Origin: Rapana venosa
Lineage: Eukaryota; Mollusca; Gastropoda; Neogastropoda; Muricidae
Reading direction: 5' to 3'
DNA length: 64,000 bases
Assembly (NCBI GenBank): GCA_028751875.1
Contig: CM054143.1
Coordinates: 69,254,131-69,318,130 of the forward strand
Made by a program: the position numbers and the translations under genes. Shown here piece by piece: positions 54,804-63,924 of the stretch. Below the pieces are notes generated by a model. That model was not told where the DNA came from and searched no databases. It was given only the letters and a program-made list of their open reading frames with translations. Positions within the stretch are counted from its first letter, which is position 1; each line of letters begins with the position of its first letter.

Positions 54804-55010
54804 AAAGTTTTAGAGGGTTTGATGGGAAATTTTGATTTGTTTAAGTTGGTATTAAATTATTATTATTTTATTATTTATTTTTATTATGCATTGGCATGTC
54901 TGTCTGTCTTCCTTCTGTCTCCAGTCCTCTCTCTCTGTGTCTGTCCCCTGTCTTTTTAAAAAAAAAATTTATTTGGGGGATAATGGAATAGCACTCTCTC
55001 CCCCTCTCTC
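54804..55010. other. Link with TCTG repeats and a SINE-A start
   Basis: ATT-rich DNA (54850-54890), GTCTGTCTGTC, an A-run and GGGGGATAATGGAATAGCAC (54975-54994), which is the 3' start of a minus-strand SINE-A that breaks off after about 20 bases. It resembles 37141-37270 inside the duplication at lower identity. Confidence 0.55.
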
Positions 55011-55261
55011 CGGAAGGAAGTGGCAGGTGGTTAGCCCGTTTTCCCTTTGCCAACAAGCAAACCGTGAGGTTCGGGTTCGATTCCCAGCCTCGCCCTTTTT
55101 TCCTAGTTTGAAAACAATCGAACTGAATGTCAAAGTCCGATGAACTATAAACCCGAGGCCCGATTCGAACGCATGCAGAACATCTTGCCACCCCGTAAAT
55201 CCTGTTCAGCTTTTAATAATAATAATAATAATAAAAATAATAAAAAAATTTAATAATAATT
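55011..55261 (+). mobile_element. SINE-A variant with a different tRNA head
   Basis: The head TGGCAGGTGGTTAGCCCG and B-box GGGTTCGATTCCC (55074-55086) differ from the usual SINE-A head. The body rejoins SINE-A at TGAACTATAAACCCGAGGCC, CATGCAGAACATCTTG and AAATCCTGTTCAGC. It then goes to an AAT tail (55217-55261), which merges with the tail of the next LINE. Confidence 0.75.
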
Positions 55262-55757
55262 TAAAATTTTAATATAAAAAATAATAATGGAACTTATATA
55301 GCGCTGTATCTTGCACAGAAAATCAAGCGCTTCCCATCAACTCTTTTCTTACCGTCATGCAACCAATAGCAAGTAATAGTTCTACAAGTCCAATTTGCAC
55401 ACACACACACCACACCACACACATTATCACTTTGCAGGTGATGAATCTTTGGCCCTTTTGAAAACAGGGATAGCTTGAAAAACAGGAGAGGAATTTCTTA
55501 GGTTGAACAAATATGTCTTGGGGCCAGATTTAAAGTGTCACAAGAAGTTTTTGGGTTTGAAAAGATGAGAGGCCATTCAAATCGATGGACCGAAACAGAG
55601 AAAGAGCGACGGCCAACAGTGATGGTTGAATCTAGGTATTTTGTAGCCAAGGAATCTGCAGCAGAGCAAGGAACGAGAAGGGTTTCAGGTGGAGACATTC
55701 CAGAGGAGGAGGGTGCGTTTTGTGGAGACATTGTTAAAAAGGGTACTGATTTTAAAA
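55262..55757 (-). mobile_element. L2/CR1-like LINE end, truncated
   Basis: The 3' terminus is at the left (GGAACTTATATAGCGCTGTA, 55289-55308). A CA run (55397-55425) sits in the 3' UTR. The minus-strand frame 55498-55731 keeps SAADSLATKYLDSTI and VGRRSFSVS from the ORF2 C-terminus, with a degraded GPSTWN block. It is cut at its 5' side where the next LINE's tail begins. Confidence 0.85.
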
Positions 55758-55910
55758 ATAATAAATATGGAATTTATATAGCGCTGAATCTTGTAAAAAA
55801 CAAACAAATCGAAGCGCTTGCACTCAATCATTTACAGGCATGCAATTCTCCTTAACATAAAAGAGGGAACAGATTTCAAATCCATGCGCGCGCACTACCC
55901 CACGCACACG

Positions 55911-55947
<37 letters not shown>

Positions 55948-56224
55948 CACACACACACACACACACACAGGAACAACACTTAGAAAAGGTGAAAGATGCT
56001 GTTGAAAATTAGGGACATATATGTGGGGGGAAAGTCTCAGGTAGGAAATAAGTGTGTTTTGAGGCTGGATTTGAAGGAATCAAGTGAAGGCTTTTGACGA
56101 AGTGAAAGAGGGAGGTCATTCCAGGTGGATGGACCAGAAACAGAGAAGGAGCGACGGCCAACAGTGGTTTGTTTGAATCTGGGTGTTCGAAAGCACGAAG
56201 TATCTGCGGCTGAACGAAGGGAAC
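55758..56224 (-). mobile_element. L2/CR1-like LINE end, second in tandem
   Basis: The 3' terminus (GGAATTTATATAGCGCTGAA, 55769-55788) abuts the previous copy in the same orientation. A CA run (55914-55968) lies in the 3' UTR. The minus-strand frame beginning at about 56224 reads SLRSAADTSCFRTPRFKQ, GRRSFSVSGPSTWNDLPLSL and RQKPSLDSFKSSLKTHLF without a break, closer to the family than the other minus copies. Only the C-terminal 60 or so residues remain. Confidence 0.9.
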
Positions 56225-56375
56225 TCTGTCTCCCTCTCTCTCTCCCCCCTCTCTCCCCCCCTCCTCTCTCCCCCTCTCTCCCCCTCTCTCTCCCCCCCTC
56301 TCTCTCCCCCTCTCTCCCCCTCTCTCTCTCCCCCCCTCTCTCTCTCCCTCTCCCTCTCTCCCTCTCTCTCTCTTC
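56225..56375. repeat. TC/CCCTC array
   Basis: About 150 bases of C and T, starting at the truncated end of the minus-strand LINE. Here the pyrimidines lie on the strand opposite to the LINE's sense strand. Confidence 0.9.
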
Positions 56376-56391
56376 ACATGATATTTCCCTA

Positions 56392-56482
56392 ATAAGGGCA
56401 CGGACTGGATGTAAAAAAAACAACACCCCACAAAAGTTCAGAAATACTTATTCATTATCCCAACAATAAAGAATTTGATTTT
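56392..56482 (+). mobile_element. SINE-A 3' tail fragment
   Basis: CTAATAAGGGCACGGACTGG, ATGTAAAAAAAAC, TTATTCATTATCCC and AATAAAGAATTTG match the SINE-A 3' end. TCTG and TC repeats follow (56490-56562). Confidence 0.75.
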
Positions 56483-56491
56483 GATGGGATC

Positions 56492-56563
<72 letters not shown>

Positions 56564-56593
56564 GTGTGTGTGTGTGGGGGGGGGGGGGGGGGG
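56483..56593. repeat. TCTG and TC repeats, then a G-run
   Basis: GTCTGTCTG units (56490-56524), TC (56525-56561), GTGTG, and a G-run at 56576-56594. Confidence 0.9.
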
Positions 56594-56945
56594 GGAATAG
56601 CCTAGTGGTTAGAACATTGCGCTCGCTATCTCACGACCCCGGTTCGATTCCCGTTCAAAGGGATATATCCTCTGGAGTTAACATCAGTGCAGACTCCACT
56701 CTCCCCAAAAATCCTTCGGATGAGACTATAAACCAAGGCCCCGTGTGCGAACGCACGCAGAATATCTTGCGCACACGTTATATCCTGTACCGCTTTTCGT
56801 AAGAGTAGGCCATTGTGTGCCGGTGGAACAGATGACAGAATTTACAAAACCGCATACACACGGGGACTGGATGTACAAAAGCATATAAGGGCTTGTTCAA
56901 TTATCCTCGATATAAAAGAATGAAATAAATTAATTAATTCAATAA
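56594..56945 (+). mobile_element. SINE-A, full length
   Basis: A-box-like TAGCCTAGTGGTTAGAAC (56597-56614) and B-box GGTTCGATTCC (56641-56651) form a tRNA-type promoter. The core reads CTTCGGATGAGACTATAAAC. The 3' part has CCGCTTTTCGTAAGAG, GGGGACTGGATGTAC and ATTATCCTCGATATAAAAG, then an AAT-rich tail. One of the three near-intact plus-strand copies here. Confidence 0.92.
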
Positions 56946-57785
56946 ATGTCTATCGCGCTCTCTTTGCATGCACTGCAAGCATGACCCCCTCTCTCTGCTT
57001 TTTTTTTATTTTATAAAAATAACTCCATTCCATTCCAAGCTTATTCCATTCCTCGAAATAAATAAATAAATAAATAAATAGTATCACCTGTCTTTTCCCC
57101 AACTTTCCTTTGTAGTAACTGTGTCCTTTCAGACAATAACTAGTGATCATCTTTAACTGCATACTTTGCTTTTTGCTTTCTTTCTTTGTATTTTTTGCTT
57201 CTTGCTTTGTTTGTTGTTGTTGTTGGTTGGTTGGTTGGTTTTGTTTTGGTTTTTTTTTTGGTTTTTTGGGTTTTGTTGTGTTTGTTTTTTGTTTTATTTA
57301 TTTTATTTTATTTTTTTGGTTGGGGGGGGGGGGGGGGGGGGGTGTTGTTTGTTTTTCTTTCACTGACACCAACGCGATAAAGTGGCAAGAAGTTCTGTGT
57401 TCCGTCTCCACATTTGTAACCACGAAAGGTAACTCTTCCCAGCGGGCAGAGTGACAGCCCTTTGCGATGTGTTTTCATGAATTGTTTTGAATTGTGATGG
57501 CATAGGCCTAGTCTCAAGTAGTAAAAAAACAATGAATAAATATATAAAATGACCTTGTGTAAACTAACCGGCAAGCCTTCAGGTCAAGTTTCGATCAGTT
57601 TCTGACATGCACTGGACAGTTGAGAAAAATCAATGATCTTCCGACTGGAGTTCCGAAGTGTTTAGAAAGTTCTGCTCAAGACATTGGCAGTGAATGTGCC
57701 GACCCATCAGATCAGTGCGTAGTCAGTGACATTTTAAAACGATGCACCGGAGCCATTGTGTTTGGTGGGGTTGTTGTAAAAACGG
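56946..57785. other. Low-complexity and unassigned DNA to the gap
   Basis: An AAAT repeat at 57056-57080, a T/G-rich stretch at 57165-57345 with a GGTT repeat and a G-run (57319-57342), then mixed DNA. A frame from 57620 (NDLPTGVPKCLESSAQ onward, four cysteines) runs into the gap; it could be an exon but has no supporting splice or family evidence. Confidence 0.4.
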
Positions 57786-58285
57786 NNNNNNNNNNNNNNN
57801 NNNNNNNNNNNNNNNNNNNNNNNNNNNNNNNNNNNNNNNNNNNNNNNNNNNNNNNNNNNNNNNNNNNNNNNNNNNNNNNNNNNNNNNNNNNNNNNNNNNN
57901 NNNNNNNNNNNNNNNNNNNNNNNNNNNNNNNNNNNNNNNNNNNNNNNNNNNNNNNNNNNNNNNNNNNNNNNNNNNNNNNNNNNNNNNNNNNNNNNNNNNN
58001 NNNNNNNNNNNNNNNNNNNNNNNNNNNNNNNNNNNNNNNNNNNNNNNNNNNNNNNNNNNNNNNNNNNNNNNNNNNNNNNNNNNNNNNNNNNNNNNNNNNN
58101 NNNNNNNNNNNNNNNNNNNNNNNNNNNNNNNNNNNNNNNNNNNNNNNNNNNNNNNNNNNNNNNNNNNNNNNNNNNNNNNNNNNNNNNNNNNNNNNNNNNN
58201 NNNNNNNNNNNNNNNNNNNNNNNNNNNNNNNNNNNNNNNNNNNNNNNNNNNNNNNNNNNNNNNNNNNNNNNNNNNNNNNNNNNNN
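57786..58285. other. Assembly gap, 500 N
   Basis: Exactly 500 unknown bases, the same size as the first gap, hence a placeholder. Confidence 0.98.
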
Positions 58286-58442
58286 AAAGTGAGACAGAGA
58301 GAGAGAGCAAAGCCTAGAGCCCAGTGCTGTCACACAATCAGACAGGACAGAGCACAACAGGGATCTGTCTTACAGCGAAATGAAATGGAAGGCCACCACA
58401 TCCACGGACACTTCGGAACCAGACCTGAGACAGATGAATCGT

Positions 58443-58667
58443 GTAAGACCAAATCTGTGGCAGATGAACTGTCGTCACGTGAGACCAGGTCTGTGACAGA
58501 TGAACTGTCCTCGTGTAAGACCAAAAAATCTTGACATATAAACTGTCGTCATGTAAGACCAAATATGTGACAGATGAACTGTCGTCATGGAAGACCAAAT
58601 CTGTAGCAGATGAACTGTCGTCATGTAAGACCAAATCTGTAGCAGATGAACTGTCGTCACGCAAGAC
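58443..58667. repeat. 36-bp minisatellite, six units
   Basis: Units start at 58443, 58479, 58515, 58553, 58589 and 58625, with a partial unit from 58661. The unit runs GTAAGACCAAATCTGTGGC then AGATGAACTGTCGTCAT. Five are 36 bases; the one at 58515 is 38. As 36 is twelve codons, the plus strand reads a 12-residue repeat (CKTKSVADELSS) and the minus strand is also open. The two-base excess breaks the frame. No start, exon boundary or matching protein was seen, so coding is not claimed. Confidence 0.9.
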
Positions 58668-58704
58668 AGCTGCACGACCTGAAAGGCAGCGGTGGTCATC
58701 GTGG

Positions 58705-59068
58705 GACGGGATAGCCTGGTGGTTAGAACATTGCGCTCGCAATCTGACGACCCGGGTTCGATTCCGGTTCAAGGGGATATTTTCCCCTGGAGTTAACATC
58801 AGTGCAGACTCCACTCTCCCCAAAAGTCTTTCGGATGAGACTATAAACCGAGGCCCCGTGTGCGAACGCACGCAGAACATCTTGCGCGCACGTTAAATCC
58901 TGTTCCGCTTTTCGTTAGAGTAGGCCATTGTGTGCGGTGGGAACAGATGACAGAACTTACAAAACCGCATACACTCGGGGACTTGATGTGTGGTTTTTTT
59001 AAAGAGCACAGAAGTGCTTATTCCATTATCCTCGATATAAAAGAATTAAATAGATAAATAAATAAATA
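58705..59068 (+). mobile_element. SINE-A, full length, ending in a pyrimidine array
   Basis: A-box-like TAGCCTGGTGGTTAGAAC (58712-58729), B-box GGTTCGATTCC (58755-58765) and core TTTCGGATGAGACTATAAAC (58829-58850). Then CACGTTAAATCCTGTTCCGC, CGGGGACTTGATG and CCATTATCCTCGATATAAAA follow, and an AAAT/AGAT tail to 59068. The tail passes directly into a TCCC-rich array. Confidence 0.93.
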
Positions 59069-59375
59069 TCTCCCTCTCTCTCCCTCCCCCCTCCTCTCTC
59101 CCTCCCCCTCCCTCTCTCCCTCCCCCCCTCTCTCTCCCTCCCTCCCTCTCTCTCTCCCTCCCCCCTCCTCTCTCCCCTCCCCCCTCTCTCTCCCTCCCTC
59201 TCGCTCCCTCCCTCTCTCCCTCCCACTCTCTCTCCCCCCTCTCTCTCCATCCCTCTCTCTCCATCCCTCTCTCCCTCCCTTTCTCCCCCTCTCTCTCTCT
59301 CTCCCTCTCTCCCCCTCTCTCTCCCTCCCTCTCTCTCTCCCCTCCCTACCCCCCTCCCCCCCTCCCTCTCTCTCT
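59069..59375. repeat. TCCC/TC array
   Basis: About 300 bases of C and T rich in CTCCCTCC, starting at the last base of a SINE-A tail. Confidence 0.95.
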
Positions 59376-59483
59376 CCAGCTAAGCACTGGTGAAGGATCA
59401 AACACGATCCATCCCAGCAGGGATCTGACAAACGATATAAGGATAAAAGGTCAAGGTCACCACAGCTACGGGGAATCTGGAGC
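59376..59483. other. Unassigned short stretch
   Basis: Mixed DNA between the array and the SINE-B 3' domain. Confidence 0.5.
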
Positions 59484-59612
59484 CAGATGGGTGGCGCTGC
59501 TCTTGTGGCGACGCGCTCTCCCCGGGGAGAGCAGCCCGAATTTCACGCAGAGAAATCTCGTGACTTTAAGTGGTATAATATAAAATATCAAAAAATAATA
59601 AAATAAATAGAT
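59484..59612 (+). mobile_element. SINE-B 3' domain alone
   Basis: GGGTGGCGCTGCTCTTGTGG, CGACGCGCTCTCC, the perfect palindrome CTCTCCCCGGGGAGAG and CAGCCCGAATTTCACGCAG match 26867-26955 almost base for base, then an AAT/AAAT tail. No tRNA head or core precedes it, so it is 5'-truncated or mobilised as part of another element. Confidence 0.85.
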
Positions 59613-59858
59613 CTGTCAAGACTTCTCCGAGCCCTGCAAGTGTGCAGCCGTTGTTGCTGGTGTCCCTGGTGCCGCTGTCTCTTTGCCAGACACTGCCAGC
59701 ACTCAGTGCCCTGCTGCCTGTGCTTCAGTCTGATGCCAGGACAAACCAGTCCGAGGTTTTGTGGTGGTTTTGTTTTTTGGTTGAGATTCTGGTTCTCTGT
59801 GGGTCAGATGACTTAGGGAGCGAGACACACGTGGCAGGGTCAGAGGCAAGACAGACAG
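59613..59858. other. Unassigned stretch
   Basis: A plus-strand frame from 59642 starts with a hydrophobic signal-like run (MQPLLLVSLVPLSLCQTLPA) but becomes GACA-repeat read-through after about 70 residues. No family is recognised. Confidence 0.35.
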
Positions 59859-60117
59859 ACAGACAGACAGACAGGCAGGACAGACAGACAGACAAGACAG
59901 ACAAGACAGACAGACAGACAGACAAGACAGACAGACAAGAAAGACATACAAGAAAGACAGACAAGACAGACAGACAAGACAGACATACAGACAAGACATA
60001 CAGACAAGACAGACAGACAAGACAGACAGACAAGACAGACAAGACAGACAAGACAAACAGACAGACAGACAAGACATACTGACAGACAGACAGACAGACA
60101 AGACAGACAAGACAAGG
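59859..60117. repeat. GACA/GACAA microsatellite
   Basis: ACAGACAGACAGACA interrupted by AAGACAG and ACATAC units. Long frames on both strands are periodic read-through. Confidence 0.95.
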
Positions 60118-60257
60118 CAATGGAAAGGGTAGCCCTTAACACACTTCTGATGATGACTAGTGCCATCAGGACCTAAGAGGTGTGTGGGTCAGTGAGTTCA
60201 TGCCATTAATGCCATTAATGCCATTCATTTTACACACTTCTGATGATGACTAGTATC
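60118..60257. repeat. Short direct repeats
   Basis: A 23-base sequence beginning ACACACTTCTGATGATG occurs at about 60139 and again at about 60232, flanking three ATGCCATTA units (60200-60226). Confidence 0.8.
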
Positions 60258-60618
60258 ATTTATTTATTTTTAAATTTATTTTATTCTTTTATATCGAGGA
60301 TAATGGAATAAGCACTCATGTGCTTTTTTACATCCAGTCCCCGTGTGTATGCGGTTTTTGTAAATTCTGTCATCTGTTCCCACCAGCACACAATGGCCTA
60401 CTCTTACGAAAAAGCGGAACAGGATTTAACGTGTGCGCAAGATGTTCTGCATGCGTTCGCACACGGGGCCTCGGTTTATAGTCTCACCCGAAGGACTTTT
60501 GGGGAGAGTGGAGTCTGCACTGATGTTAACTCCAGGGGAAAATATCCCCTTGAACGGGAATCGAACCCTGGTCGTCAGATTGCGAGGGCAATGTTCTAAC
60601 CACTAGGCTTTCCGTTCG
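60258..60618 (-). mobile_element. SINE-A, full length
   Basis: The tail is at the left (TATTTATTTT, 60258-60290). ATATCGAGGATAATGGAATA, CATCCAGTCCCCGTGTG, AAAAGCGGAACAGGATTTAA and GGGGCCTCGGTTTATAGTC follow. The inverted B-box GGGAATCGAACCC lies at 60557-60569 and the A-box TTCTAACCACTAGGCT near 60593-60608. A C-rich run follows its 5' end. Confidence 0.93.
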
Positions 60619-60890
60619 CCCCCCCCCCCTCCCCCCTCCCCCTTCCCCTGGAAGTTCGTGAATCACGTGCAAATTGTTGAAGGGCAGCAGGGTCAGAGTG
60701 AAGTGGGTCACAAGACCAGCACAGTCAGATAAACACAACTCACAAGTCAATGCCCATTTTGAACAAATTAACAGAAGATGAACATTATAAATTGGACTAT
60801 TTCAAAAAGTAGGTAGTAACACAGACATGTCCTGACCATACAATTCAGCGTGAAAACAGGAGTATAAAGATGTAGAAATTTCTTGGCAGG

Positions 60891-60922
<32 letters not shown>
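60619..60922. other. C-rich run, unassigned DNA and CA microsatellite
   Basis: C-runs at 60619-60650, then mixed DNA with no gene seen, then a CA run at 60893-60922. Confidence 0.6.
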
Positions 60923-60924
<2 letters not shown>

Positions 60925-61272
60925 GAGGGATAGCCTAGTGGTCAGAACATTGCACTGGCAATCTGACGACCCAGGTTCGATTCCCGTTCAAGGGGATATT
61001 TTCCCCTGGAGTTAACATCAGTGCAGACTCCACTCTCCCCAAAAGTCCTTCGGATGAGACAATAAACCGAGGCCCCGTGTGCGAACGCACGCAGACCATA
61101 TTGAGCACACGTTAAATCCTGTTCCGCTTTTGGTAAGAGTAGACCATTGTGTACCGGTGGGAACAGATGACAGAATTTACAAAACTGCATACACAGGGAC
61201 TGGATGTAAAAAAGCACATAAGTGCGTATTCCATTATCCTCGATATAAAAGAATAAAATAAAATAAATAAAA
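60923..61272 (+). mobile_element. SINE-A, full length
   Basis: A-box-like TAGCCTAGTGGTCAGAAC (60931-60948), B-box GGTTCGATTCC (60974-60984) and core CCTTCGGATGAGACAATAAA. The usual 3' parts and an AAAT/AAAAT tail to about 61272 follow. It is inserted right after a CA run. Confidence 0.93.
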
Positions 61273-61689
61273 CACACACACACACACATCTAACAGCCAA
61301 ACACAGAGCAACACACTCTGCTGCCATCAGGGCAAAGGTGAACTCATCCTCATCCAGACAATTATATCTATCCAGATACATAGTCCATTCCAGGAATAGA
61401 AGGAAGACATCGTTGTGTCACAATGTGACTTAATGGATACCTGTGTCACATAAGCTATGTCTCTACAAAGATGGTTTCTATCAACCTGAATTGAACTATG
61501 ACATTTTGATTTACACCGATGTTGATGTATGCTGTTAGCAATATTCAGGCAGTCTAATAGCAGTTTATCCAGTTCATAGTCCAAGACTTGATCAGTGCGG
61601 TCATGATTCACTTGAATGGTTGTTGGTTTGTTTACTTGTTTTCTTTTCTTCCATATACTATGGTACTGTATATACCAGTATGTTGATTC
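61273..61689. other. CA run and unassigned stretch
   Basis: A CA run (61272-61288), then mixed-complexity DNA. A 134-residue minus-strand frame (61327-61731) is of ordinary composition but overlaps the LINE tail and matches nothing I know. Confidence 0.45.
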
Positions 61690-61767
61690 CCCTCCTTCCC
61701 CCAAACTCCGTGTATTGTGGCCTAAGGCCAATGTACATATTAAACACGTTCACAGTTCAGAGTTCTG
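61690..61767 (+). mobile_element. LINE-like 3' terminus (GTATTGTGG family)
   Basis: GTGTATTGTGGCCTAAGGCC, AATGTACATATTAAACACG and TTCACAGTTCAGAG correspond to 28598-28660. The pyrimidine array starts immediately after. Confidence 0.65.
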
Positions 61768-61776
61768 TCTCTCTCA

Positions 61777-61875
<99 letters not shown>

Positions 61876-62514
61876 CTCTCTCTCTGTGAGTTTCTCTCTC
61901 TCTCTCAGTCTCTCTCTCTCTCTCAGTTTCTCTCTCTCAGTTTCTCTCTCTCTCTCAGTTTCTCTCTCTCAGTTTCTCTCTCTCTCTCAGTTTCTCTCTC
62001 TCAGTTTCTCTCTCTCTCAGTTTCTCTCTCTCTCTCAGTTTCTCTCTCTCTCAGTTTCTCTCTCTCTCTCTCTCTCCCTCTCTCTGTTTCTCTCTCTGTT
62101 TCTCTCTCTGTTTCTCTCTCTCTCTGTGTTTCTCTCTCAGTTTCTCTCTCTCTCTCAGTTTCTCTCTCAGTTTTCTCTCTCTCTCTCTCAGTTTCTCTCT
62201 CTCTCTTACTCTCTCAGTTTCTCTCTCTCTCTCTCTCTCTCCAGTTCTTTCTCTCTGAGTTTCTCTCTCACTCTCTCTCTCTCACTCTCTTTCTTCTCTC
62301 TCTGTTTCTCTCTCTCTCTGAGTTTCTCTCTCTCTCTGTTTCTCTCTCTCTGAGTTTCTCTCTATCTCTGTTTTCTCTCTCTCTCTCAGTTTCTTTCTCT
62401 CTCATTTTCTCTCTCACTCCTCTCTCTCCCTCTCGGTTTCTCTCTCTCTCTGTTTCTCTCTCTATGAGTCTCTCTCTCTCTCTGTTTCTCTCTCGGCTTC
62501 TCTCTTCTCTCCCT
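61768..62514. repeat. TC array with CAGTTTC breaks
   Basis: About 750 bases of TC interrupted at fairly regular intervals by CAGTTTC or GTTTC (unit about 16-22 bases). The break motif differs from the CCGYCCTCTG of the D1/D2 arrays and resembles that of 750-1600. Confidence 0.95.
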
Positions 62515-63120
62515 TAATTGTAGACAACAATCTTCTTGGTCAATATCACATTTCAAAACTACAAGAAGCTATCACAAAAGATATTCCGCGACTAAACAAA
62601 ATAAAAAGCATTTACTGATGAAACATAGTCGGAAAGTTATTTTTTCTAACGCTTTACATACCACCAGATTTGATTATCGTCAACATGTTGGGACTCAGCA
62701 AGTAAAAACCTGCGTTAAAAAAGACTTTAGAAGAGCTTATACAGGCACGTACTCTGAAGTGAAACTCCTCAAAGCCTTCCTTGCAACCAGTGAAGATTAC
62801 AAGAATAAATAGTTTTCCCGTTTTAACCTCAATGCCAATTAATAAAGGGTATTTTCATGTACAAAATTATGAATAGCGACTAGCACCACCCTACCTGAAT
62901 GTAAAAACTTTTGGTCAAGACTTCTCGACATGTAAACTGTTTCTATTTCTTCCCCGCCCAAGAATTGACCTTTTCATGTCATCTTTGTGTATACTCAGGT
63001 GGTAAATATGGAAGTGAAATCCCTGATAATCTCAGCAAAAAAGTGTATCTTCATCCCTTTAAGAAAAGTTACCACAGACATCTATTCAAAACGTTTTTGA
63101 TTGAAGTATTATTAGTTATT
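62515..63120 (+). other. Unassigned, possibly decayed coding, stretch
   Basis: Ordinary-composition DNA with a 64-residue plus-strand frame (62618-62812). Pieces of other frames are open (for example ITKDIPRLNKIKS). It might be a decayed retroelement or a host relic; I cannot assign it. Confidence 0.3.
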
Positions 63121-63735
63121 ATTATTATTATATTATTATTATTATTATCATTTTGGGTCTATGAATTGATTGGTTGTATTCCATATTTTTCAAGTATGTG
63201 AATGTCTTTCCATTCTACTCCTTCCTTGTCTGTCTCCGCCTCCCTCGAGAGTCCTCCGGTTCGACTGCTGCTCCGTCCGATTTAATTTTATTTATATGCA
63301 TATTTATTGGTCTGCATACGTAGTGTATGTGTAGCATATTAGAACATATGGTGTGTAATTTGGAGCTGTGATAAATGTAAGATAGAGATGGTATGGGGAG
63401 ATTGAAGGGATTGGGGGGGGTGTGCTGAAAGTATTTGAAATGGAATGTCAGTGTGCTGAAATCATAATTACAAGTTTGTTTATTAGCTCCATTTGTTTTG
63501 TATGTTGAGTTGATTTGTTGTTTGTCTGTTTGAGTCTTATTTATTTACTTGAAATTTGTTATGCAATTGACTGTAGCATTGAGATGTTTTGGGCTTTTTC
63601 CTTTGCGTTTTTCTATTATTGGAGGAAAGGGAATGGGTGGTGGGGCTGAGGGCCATGGTGTGAGTGAGAGAAGCTGTAACTTATCCATTTACCCTCAATA
63701 AGCAAAAATGTCGGATATCGTATTCGTAGTTCTCT
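63121..63735 (+). other. ATT repeat, unassigned DNA and a possible element 3' end
   Basis: An ATT run at 63110-63152, then T/G-rich DNA. The end, TTTACCCTCAATAAGC, AAAATGTCGGATATCG and TATTCGTAG, looks like a retroelement terminus with a short degenerate tandem tail, and it runs directly into a TC array. Confidence 0.4.
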
Positions 63736-63924
63736 CTGTCTGTTTCTCTCTGTCTGATTTCTCTCTCTGATTTCTCTCTCTCTCTTTCCCTCTCTCACTC
63801 AGTTTCTCGTCTCTCAGTCTCTTCTCTCTCAGTTTCTCTCGTCTCTCAGTCTCTCTCTCTCTCTCTCTCCTCATCTCTCTCTCTCTCTTCACATCTCTCT
63901 CCTCTCTCTTCTCTCTCTCTCTCA
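63736..63924. repeat. TC array with CAGTTTC breaks
   Basis: About 190 bases of TC with GATTTC and CAGTTTC breaks. The minus-strand Arg/Glu frame over it is read-through. The last 76 bases of the window (63925-64000) are unassigned. Confidence 0.92.

Noticed and set aside
57620..57785. Possible exon running into the second gap
   Set aside because: No splice site, family match or continuation after the gap can be seen.
58443..58667. CRISPR-like array
   Set aside because: Units are contiguous with no unique spacers, and the context is eukaryotic.
58705..58770. Possible tRNA genes at the B-box motifs (also 56594, 60923, 26548)
   Set aside because: Each is the head of a repeated SINE with shared body and tail. 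No acceptor stem closes, and copies recur in the window.
59642..60082. Secreted protein beginning with a signal-like hydrophobic run
   Set aside because: Most of the frame is GACA-repeat read-through, and the first 70 residues match no family I know.
61327..61731. A 134-residue minus-strand frame of ordinary composition
   Set aside because: It overlaps a retroelement 3' terminus on the opposite strand and shows no recognisable domain; length alone is weak evidence.
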